In this document: positions 58,774-64,000 of the stretch, piece by piece
How the letters are laid out: every line of letters starts with the position of its first letter
How positions within the stretch are numbered: position 1 is the stretch's first letter
DNA from: Anaerolineae bacterium
GTDB lineage: Bacteria > Chloroflexota > Anaerolineae > DRVO01
Assembly: GCA_013178015.1 (NCBI GenBank)
Contig: JABLXR010000018.1
Location: 1-64,000 of the forward strand
Length of the DNA: 64,000 nucleotides
Direction of reading: 5' to 3'
Translations under genes and position numbers: made by a program
The notes under the pieces: model-generated
What the model was told of the DNA's origin: nothing
What the model saw: the letters and a program-made list of their open reading frames with translations, nothing else
The model's database searches: none

Positions 58774-58819
58774 TTGACAGGCGAAGACTGTGCCGGCATA
58801 GTTGAGACCGAGTCTCAAC
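58774..58819 (+). promoter_or_regulatory. Zur/Fur-type promoter and operator
   Basis: TTGACA (58774-58779), a 17-base spacer and CATAGT (58797-58802). Overlapping the -10 and covering the start site is the palindrome GTTGAGAC-CGA-GTCTCAAC (58801-58819), an excellent Fur-family operator. The regulator gene begins 14 bases further on. Confidence 0.8.
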
Positions 58820-58832
58820 TGGAGAGACGCAC

Positions 58833-59336
58833 GTGAATGGTTCGTTGGAAGAGCGGTTGCGCCAGGCGGGACACCGCGTCACCGGAGCCAGGGTGGCAGT
58901 CCTGGAGGCCATGCAGGAGGCGCCTCCAGGCCAGCACTTCCGGCCTGGCCAGTTGCTTCGGCTCGGTCGCCGCCGGCACCGAGGGTTGAGTCGGGCGACG
59001 GTGTATCGCACCCTGGAGTTACTGACCTCACTGGGGCTTCTGCGCCCCATCTACCTCGGCCACGCGGACCGCTGCTACATCCGGTCGGACGAGGGCCACC
59101 ATCACGTCATCTGTTCCGGGTGCGGTCGGGTGGTGGGATTTGAGGAGTGTGTGACCAAGGAATTGGAGGGCCGGCTGGCCCGGCGGCTTGGCTTCGCCAT
59201 TCAGGGGCACCTGCTGGAGTTCTATGGCCTCTGTGGCGCCTGTCAGAATCCAGGAAGCATGCTGGTCTCCGCCCATGCGCCGGAGGCAGCCGCCACCAGC
59301 CAATCAAGCGGGGAGGGCTGTTATGCTCACCGTTAG
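58833..59336 (+). CDS. Fur-family metal regulator (probably Zur)
   Basis: A 167-residue repressor. The winged helix (about 10-75, with LSRATVYRTLELLTSLGLL) binds DNA. HHHVICSGCGRVVGFEEC (89-106) gives the regulatory histidines and the first structural C-x-x-C (94, 97), and GLCGACQ the second (134, 137). The gene leads a Zn/Mn importer, so with metal bound it should repress the operator at 58801-58819 and its own operon. The metal is inferred from context. The GTG start has GGAGAGACG upstream. Its last 14 bases overlap the next gene. Confidence 0.9.
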   Translation: MNGSLEERLRQAGHRVTGARVAVLEAMQEAPPGQHFRPGQLLRLGRRRHRGLSRATVYRTLELLTSLGLLRPIYLGHADRCYIRSDEGHHHVICSGCGRVVGFEECVTKELEGRLARRLGFAIQGHLLEFYGLCGACQNPGSMLVSAHAPEAAATSQSSGEGCYAHR

Positions 59337-60270
59337 TGCGACGAGCCGATGGGCTTCTGCTGGACTTCTCTGGGCCGTGGTGCTGATCCTCCTGACGGGC
59401 TGCAGGGCCGCTGGCGGGTTGCAGGCGGCGACTGCTGCTGCTCCTGCTTCCGATAAGTTGGCGGTGGTAGCTACCACCAACATCGTCGGAGACGTAGTGG
59501 CTGCGGTGGGCGGCGAGGCGATAGACCTAGTCGTGCTCATGCCCTTGGGCGCTGACCCACACGCCTTCGAACCCACACCCCGGGATCTGGCCGCCGTAGC
59601 TGCCGCCGACCTGGTGTTCATCAACGGAGCCGGCCTGGAAGCCAACCTGGAGCCATCGGTGCGCAGCGCTGCCACCGGTCCGGTGGTTGCCCTGTCGGAG
59701 GCCGTTCCATTGCGGAGGCTGGATGAGGGGCACCCCGAGGGAGACGCCGACCCCCACGTCTGGCTGGATCCGACCCGGGTGCTTCTCTGGGTGGACCGCA
59801 TCGAGGCGGCGCTGACGGAGCAAGATCCGGACCGGGCGGAGGTGTACTCCGCCAACGCCGAGATGTACCGAAAGCAGTTGCGAGAGCTGGACACCTGGAT
59901 CGCGGAGCAGGTGGCGAAGATACCGCCTGAGCGGCGCAAGCTGGTGACGGATCATCAGGTCTTCGGGTACTTCGCCGAACGCTATGGGTTCGAGCAGGTG
60001 GGAGCGCTGATGCCCGGGTTCAGCACCCTGGCGGAGCCCTCGGCCCGGGAGGTAGCCGAACTGGAGCGCAGGCTCGTTGAGCTGGACGTGCCGGCGGTAT
60101 TCGTGGGTTCCACAGTGAACCCTATGCTAGCCGAGCGCCTGGCTGGGGACACCGGGGTGAAGGTGGTGGTCCTGTATACCGGTTCGCTGAGCGGGCCGGG
60201 AGGCCCGGCAGAAACCTACCTGGACCTGATGCGCTTCAACGTGACCGCCATGGTCGCGGCGCTGCGGTAG
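59323..60270 (+). CDS. znuA: Zinc/manganese-binding lipoprotein of ABC importer
   Basis: A 315-residue cluster A-I binding protein. The signal peptide ends with the lipobox LTGC (Cys27). Metal ligands are His80 (GADPHAFEP), His145 (DPHVWLDP) and His211 (TDHQVFGYF). Only a short acidic stretch (DEGHPEGDAD), not a long His-rich loop, precedes the second His, so manganese cannot be excluded. GGGAGG lies six bases before the ATG. The symbol assumes zinc, on the strength of the Fur-family regulator. Confidence 0.9.
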   Translation: MLTVSATSRWASAGLLWAVVLILLTGCRAAGGLQAATAAAPASDKLAVVATTNIVGDVVAAVGGEAIDLVVLMPLGADPHAFEPTPRDLAAVAAADLVFINGAGLEANLEPSVRSAATGPVVALSEAVPLRRLDEGHPEGDADPHVWLDPTRVLLWVDRIEAALTEQDPDRAEVYSANAEMYRKQLRELDTWIAEQVAKIPPERRKLVTDHQVFGYFAERYGFEQVGALMPGFSTLAEPSAREVAELERRLVELDVPAVFVGSTVNPMLAERLAGDTGVKVVVLYTGSLSGPGGPAETYLDLMRFNVTAMVAALR

Positions 60271-60281
60271 GAGAGAGGACG

Positions 60282-61094
60282 ATGGTAGGGATTCTACGGC
60301 GTCCGATCGCCCACCAGGTAGGGTCAGCGGTCCTGGAAGTGACCAACCTGACGGTTCGTTACGGTGATGTGATTGCGCTTGAGGACGTCAGCTTCGAAGT
60401 GACCCTAGGTGAGCAGGTAGCCGTGGTGGGCCCCAACGGATCCGGCAAGAGCACTCTGTTGATGGCAGTTGCAGGGCTGATCCCGCCGGCGCGGGGTCGG
60501 GTTCAGGTCTTCGGCTCTGGCCCCGCCGGACACTGCTGTATCGCCTACGTGCCTCAGCGGACCCAAGTGGACTGGACGTTTCCGGTCTCGGTAGCGGATG
60601 TAGTGATGATGGGCCGGACCAGGCACGTGGGCTGGCTGCGCTGGCCTGGCCGGGCCGATCGCGAGATGGTGGAGCAGAGCCTGCAGACGGTAGGCCTGGC
60701 TCACCTGGCGGAGCGCCAGATTGGAGAGCTGTCGGGCGGTCAGAGGCAGCGAGCGTTCATCGCCCGAGCCCTGGCGCAGGAGGCGCGGCTGATGCTCCTG
60801 GACGAGCCACTCGCCGGGCTGGACTGGCCCTCGCAGCAAGAGGTTTTGGAGGTTCTGGGAGAGCTCCGGCCCCGGGGAGTGACTGTGCTCTTTAGCACCC
60901 ACAACCTCAACCTGGCGAGCGAACGTTTCGACCGGGTGCTGTTGCTGAACCGGAGGCTGGTGGCGGCAGGCAGGCCTGAGGAGGTCCTGACCTCAGACCG
61001 GCTGTACCGGGCCTACGGCGATCAGATTCACCTGACCCCTTTGGCAGACAAGGGCATCCTGGACGAGTGCTGCGAAGGGCGGGAGTATGAGTGA
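60282..61094 (+). CDS. znuC: Zinc/manganese ABC transporter ATPase
   Basis: A 270-residue ATPase: GPNGSGKSTLL Walker A (about 48-58), LSGGQRQR signature, LMLLDEPLAGLD Walker B and STHNLNLASE with the switch His. YVPQRTQVDWTFPVSVADVV is typical of metal importers of this class. It follows the binding protein by 11 bases and overlaps the permease by eight. Confidence 0.95.
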   Translation: MVGILRRPIAHQVGSAVLEVTNLTVRYGDVIALEDVSFEVTLGEQVAVVGPNGSGKSTLLMAVAGLIPPARGRVQVFGSGPAGHCCIAYVPQRTQVDWTFPVSVADVVMMGRTRHVGWLRWPGRADREMVEQSLQTVGLAHLAERQIGELSGGQRQRAFIARALAQEARLMLLDEPLAGLDWPSQQEVLEVLGELRPRGVTVLFSTHNLNLASERFDRVLLLNRRLVAAGRPEEVLTSDRLYRAYGDQIHLTPLADKGILDECCEGREYE

Positions 61095-61950
61095 TCTGTC
61101 CGACCTGCTGCTGGAGCCGCTGCGTTACAGCTTCATGCTGCGGGGGCTGGTGGCTGTGGTTCTGGTGGGGCTGACCTCGGCGGTGGTCGGTTCCTACGTG
61201 GTGCTGCGCCGGATGGCCTTCTTCGGGGACGCGCTGGCCCACGCCATCCTCCCCGGGGTGGCCATCGGCTACATCGTCGGCGGTGGGGAGCGAGGAGTGC
61301 TCTTCTGGTGGGGGCTGTTGGCGGCGGTAGTGACGTCTGTGGCCATCGGAGCGGTGACGCGGGGCGGACAGGTGAAGGAGGACGCCGCCATAGGCATCAT
61401 CTTCGCCGGCATGTTCGCTCTGGGCATCGCCATCATGTCCACAGCTCGCAGCTACGCCGTGGACCTGGCCCACTTCCTGTTCGGGAACGTACTGGGAGTG
61501 GCAGCTGCCGACCTGGCCCGCACCGCAGCGGTGGCCTTCGTGGTCCTGGTGGTGACGGCCCTGTTCTACAAGGAGTTCTTGCTCCTGTCTTTCGACAGCA
61601 CCCTGGCAATCACCCTACGGCTCCCGGTGCGATTCCTGGACAATCTCCTCCTCATTCTGGTGGCGGTCACCATCGTGGCTTCGCTGCAGACGGTGGGCGT
61701 GGCTCTCATGGTAGCCATGCTGGTGGCGCCAGCGACGACGGGGTTCCTGCTGGCTCGCCGGCTGCCGGGCATGATGGCGGTGGCAGCGGCCGTGGGGGCC
61801 GCGTCGGGGATCGTGGGGCTGTACCTGTCCTACTACGCCGCCATCGCCTCGGGGGCGGCCATCGTGCTGGTGTCCATTGCCGCCTTCCTGCTAGCGTTCC
61901 TGTTCTCGCCCCGGAAGGGCTGGTTCTGGCGGCACTCGGCGGTAGGATAG
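61087..61950 (+). CDS. znuB: Zinc/manganese ABC transporter permease
   Basis: A 287-residue permease with eight or nine membrane helices. LRYSFMLRGLVAVVLVGLTSAVVGSYVVLRRMAFFGDALAHAILPGVAIGY opens it in segments typical of the family, and GVALMVAMLVAPATTGFLLARR is the conserved later part. It completes the importer encoded by 59323 and 60282. The ATG follows GGGCGGGAGT. Confidence 0.95.
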   Translation: MSDLSDLLLEPLRYSFMLRGLVAVVLVGLTSAVVGSYVVLRRMAFFGDALAHAILPGVAIGYIVGGGERGVLFWWGLLAAVVTSVAIGAVTRGGQVKEDAAIGIIFAGMFALGIAIMSTARSYAVDLAHFLFGNVLGVAAADLARTAAVAFVVLVVTALFYKEFLLLSFDSTLAITLRLPVRFLDNLLLILVAVTIVASLQTVGVALMVAMLVAPATTGFLLARRLPGMMAVAAAVGAASGIVGLYLSYYAAIASGAAIVLVSIAAFLLAFLFSPRKGWFWRHSAVG

Positions 61951-61954
61951 GACG

Positions 61955-61997
61955 CTGATGGCGCTGATGAGGCGCAGATCTGCGCTGATCAGAAAGA
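61955..61997. repeat. CGCTGAT word repeat with a 14-base palindrome
   Basis: Five bases after the permease stop, GCTGAT-type words occur three times around the perfect palindrome GCGCAGATCTGCGC (about 61973-61986). It resembles the other stop-adjacent hairpins and probably ends the importer mRNA. Confidence 0.55.
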
Positions 61998-62066
61998 GAT
62001 GGCAAGGGAAGGTCGGCTGGGGACAGAGTAGCATGGGCGCCATCAACGTTCCATTCACCCCGAAGT

Positions 62067-62096
62067 TTGACGGTGCCAATGGGCTGCTGTTAGCAT
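62067..62096 (+). promoter_or_regulatory. Promoter of the GNAT gene, probably leaderless
   Basis: TTGACG (62067-62072), an 18-base spacer and TAGCAT (62091-62096). The ATG at 62104 begins eight bases after the -10, so the mRNA probably starts at the ATG itself, and no ribosome site is present. The upstream word CATCAACGTTCC (62041) recurs before the moxR promoter. Confidence 0.6.
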
Positions 62097-62103
62097 CGCG
62101 GTC

Positions 62104-62961
62104 ATGGCTCAACGCTGGGTACTGACGGAAACCGAAGTCAGGCCGGCGACCCCCGAGGACGTCGACGAACTACGGCTGCTGGTGGCCTGGAGCGAGCGGG
62201 GCCACTTGCGTTTCCAGACCTCAAGGATGGCTCAGATTGTACAGGCTGGGCTCATCCAGACGGTGCATCAGGGCGGTCGGATGGCCGGGTTCTTCTACGT
62301 CACTATGGACAATCCCAACAGCTCCGTGCGCGGGCTGGTGGTACGGCCCGGGTACCAGACTCCCGCAGTGCTAGAGCCGGCCATGGAGTGGATCGTGTCT
62401 GCCGGTGCGGCGTTGGGCTCGCTCAGTGTCGTCTTCATCGGGGACGATCGCTGGCTGGTGCCTCACCTTCAGCGCGCTGGTTTCGAGCGCGCGGGAGAGA
62501 TCGTGGGCCTGCATCGCCCAGGGTCTTTCCTGCCCGTAGAGGGCAATGTGTCCTGTCGCGTGCGTCCGGCGGCCTCGGCCGATGTGGATCAGGTAGTGGA
62601 GGTGGACTGGTCCGCCTTCGAGGGGCCGTGGCAGAACGGCCGACAGACTACGCTGGAGTTCCTGGCCCAGATGCCGTACTTCCTGGTGGCAGAGCAAGAT
62701 GGACGCCTGCTGGGCTACGTGTGTGGCACCAACCAGGGCCGTTCGGGGCACATCGTCCGCCTGGCGGTGCGGCGTGAGGCCCAGAGACGGGGAATCGGCA
62801 CTCGGCTGCTCCGGGAGGTGCTGCAGCGGATGGCCGCCGCAGGAGCACGCGCTCTCTCGCTGAACACCCAGCGCGAGAATGTCCAATCGCAGGCGTTCTA
62901 CCGCGCCCTGGGCTTCACGCTGACGCGCCGGCCCACCTCGGTCTATCGCTACCACTTCTAG
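62104..62961 (+). CDS. Double GNAT-domain acetyltransferase
   Basis: A 285-residue protein. The first half (1-145) is a weak GNAT domain. The second half (about 150-285) is canonical: VEVDWSAFEGPWQNG, YFLVAEQDGRLLGYVCG and the acetyl-CoA loop VRREAQRRGIGTRLLREVL, then ENVQSQAFYRALGF. It transfers an acetyl group to an unknown amine. Its TAG stop shares the CTAG (62958-62961) with the stop of the opposing sigma factor gene. Confidence 0.87.
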   Translation: MAQRWVLTETEVRPATPEDVDELRLLVAWSERGHLRFQTSRMAQIVQAGLIQTVHQGGRMAGFFYVTMDNPNSSVRGLVVRPGYQTPAVLEPAMEWIVSAGAALGSLSVVFIGDDRWLVPHLQRAGFERAGEIVGLHRPGSFLPVEGNVSCRVRPAASADVDQVVEVDWSAFEGPWQNGRQTTLEFLAQMPYFLVAEQDGRLLGYVCGTNQGRSGHIVRLAVRREAQRRGIGTRLLREVLQRMAAAGARALSLNTQRENVQSQAFYRALGFTLTRRPTSVYRYHF

Positions 62962-64000
62962 GAGAGGTAGTCCCTCAGTCGGTTGCTTCGACAAGGCTGG
63001 CGCAGCTTGCGTAGGGCCTTGCTTTCGATCTGCCGCACGCGCTCCCTGGAGATTCCCATCACTACCCCGATGTCCTCCAGGGTCCGGGCTGGCTCTCCGT
63101 TCAGGCCGAAGCGCATCTCCAGGACTTCCCGCTCTCGCTCGCTCAGTTCCTCTAGGATGTCGCGCAGGTGATCCTCAAGCAAGGACTGAGAGGCCGACTC
63201 CACCAGGTTGGCGGCCTGGGCATCGCTGACGAAGTCGCCGATGACGCTGCCCCCATCTTCGCCCACGGGTGTCTCCAGCGACAGCGGGTCTTGCGATACC
63301 TGGGCCAGCAGCTCCACCTTGGCGCAAGCGCGGCGAAGCTCCGCCTTCAGGGCGGGGCTGAGCGCAGACCGCTCTCGCCGGGCCTCTTCGATGGCGGCCT
63401 GATCTTCTTCCCTCAGCAGGCCCATCTCCAGGGCCACTTCCTCGGCCGTCGGCTCGCGGCCCAGGGACTGCTGCAGCCGCTGGCGGGTGCGGGCGTGCTT
63501 GCGGGCCTGGTCGGCCATGTGAGCGGGCAGGCGGATTATGCGGGAGTGCTCTGTCACGGAGCGGTTGATGGCCTGTCTGATCCACCAGGTAGCATAGGTG
63601 GAGAACTTGAATCCGCGGCGGTAGTCGAACTTCTCTGCGGCGCGTATGAGGCCGAAGTTGCCTTCCTGGACCAGGTCCCCTAGGAAGAGCCCAGTACCAA
63701 CGTATCGCTTGGCGATGCTAACCACCAGGCGCAGGTTGGCCCGGATGAGGTGCACGCGCGCCTGCTCGCCATCGGCCACCGCTCGCTCCAGGGCCAGCCG
63801 GCGGGCGTAGTCGCGGTCGCTGCGAGCGGCCGCCTGCCGCAGCTGCCGGCGGGCTTGTTGGCCCTGGTAGATGCGTTTCCCCAATGCCAGCTCCTGCTCG
63901 GGCGTCAGAAGGGGTACGCGAGCTATCTCCCGCAGGTACATGGCGATGGGGTCGCGGGCCATTTCCACGGGCACCCTAATGGCCACCGGCTCGTCCTGGG
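62958..64000 (-). CDS. sigA: Principal sigma factor (RpoD/SigA), 5' end beyond the window
   Basis: At least 347 residues of a group 1 or 2 sigma-70 factor. Region 1.2 (DPIAMYLREIARVPLLT), region 2 (RLVVSIAKRYVGTGLFLGDLVQEGNFGLIRAAEKFDY and STYATWWIRQAI, the -10 reader), region 3 (GREPTAEEVALEMGL) and region 4 (REREVLEMRFGL, ISRERVRQIESKALRKLR, the -35 reader) are in order. A GTG at 63986 could start it, but the frame is open to the window edge and the sequence before region 1.2 is incomplete, so the true start is probably outside. Confidence 0.93.
   Translation of the reverse strand, partial: QDEPVAIRVPVEMARDPIAMYLREIARVPLLTPEQELALGKRIYQGQQARRQLRQAAARSDRDYARRLALERAVADGEQARVHLIRANLRLVVSIAKRYVGTGLFLGDLVQEGNFGLIRAAEKFDYRRGFKFSTYATWWIRQAINRSVTEHSRIIRLPAHMADQARKHARTRQRLQQSLGREPTAEEVALEMGLLREEDQAAIEEARRERSALSPALKAELRRACAKVELLAQVSQDPLSLETPVGEDGGSVIGDFVSDAQAANLVESASQSLLEDHLRDILEELSEREREVLEMRFGLNGEPARTLEDIGVVMGISRERVRQIESKALRKLRQPCRSNRLRDYLS

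Overview
The window looks like a piece of a high-GC, free-living Chloroflexota (Anaerolineae-like) chromosome, probably from an uncultured lineage. The clues are GTG and TTG starts throughout, Tat-type solute-binding lipoproteins, Pro/Thr-rich linkers in membrane receptors, a remA-gmk pair, a c-di-AMP receptor beside tmk, and secreted proteins ending in a YLPL tag. No tRNA, rRNA, CRISPR array, transposase or phage gene was seen. This placement is inference from gene content and not a measured phylogeny.

Left third (168-19136, all minus strand): one long run that reads as a carbohydrate-use operon. A GntR-type regulator with a palindromic operator inside its own promoter (19188-19217) is followed by a sugar isomerase, two URO-D-superfamily proteins, a GH38 alpha-mannosidase-like enzyme, a third URO-D protein, an ABC importer (binding protein and two permeases, no ATPase), a thioredoxin-fold lipoprotein, a fourth URO-D protein, a large (alpha/alpha)6-barrel glycosidase and an aldose-1-epimerase-like protein. 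The two glycosidases lack signal peptides, so oligosaccharides are probably imported and cut inside the cell. The four URO-D paralogues, and two more at 27973 and 52441, do not share the same residues at the metal site. Their reaction is unknown.

19418-26409 (minus strand): a signalling operon. It encodes an FHA-TM-beta-propeller protein, a small membrane protein, a kinase-fold-TM-propeller protein, a second kinase-fold-TM-Ig-like protein and a GT-C-type glycosyltransferase. Both kinase domains have lost catalytic residues, in complementary ways, and the FHA domain has lost its phospho-binding residues. This is the strongest candidate for an undescribed system.

26588-42068: housekeeping and mixed genes. 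These are a zincin-like protein, AraD-type aldolase, URO-D protein, SagB-type oxidoreductase, MutM, BNR sialidase-like protein, PriA, MEMO-family AmrB, Gmk and RemA. They are followed by a haem-binding membrane protein, an FmdB zinc ribbon, a PII-like c-di-AMP receptor, Tmk, an R3H/AAA ATPase and an acetyltransferase-like protein.

42553-51972: a small secreted YLPL-tailed protein, a MoxR-DUF58-DUF4129 operon, then a DNA-repair and toxin-antitoxin stretch (Mpg, RHH antitoxin, degenerate PIN toxin, UvsE), two uncharacterised proteins, a nitrilase-family hydrolase and a coiled-coil protein.

52441-64000: a URO-D protein, a secreted FG-GAP/BACON protein, three tandem Gfo/Idh/MocA oxidoreductases, a Fur-family (probably Zur) regulator with operator leading a Zn/Mn ABC importer, a double-GNAT protein expressed from a probably leaderless promoter, and the start-truncated principal sigma factor.

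Intergenic DNA is unusually structured. Repeat-built hairpins begin at or beside stop codons, one palindromic family is bounded by AGGAGT/ACTCCT, and there is a cluster of GGGCGAACC palindromes.
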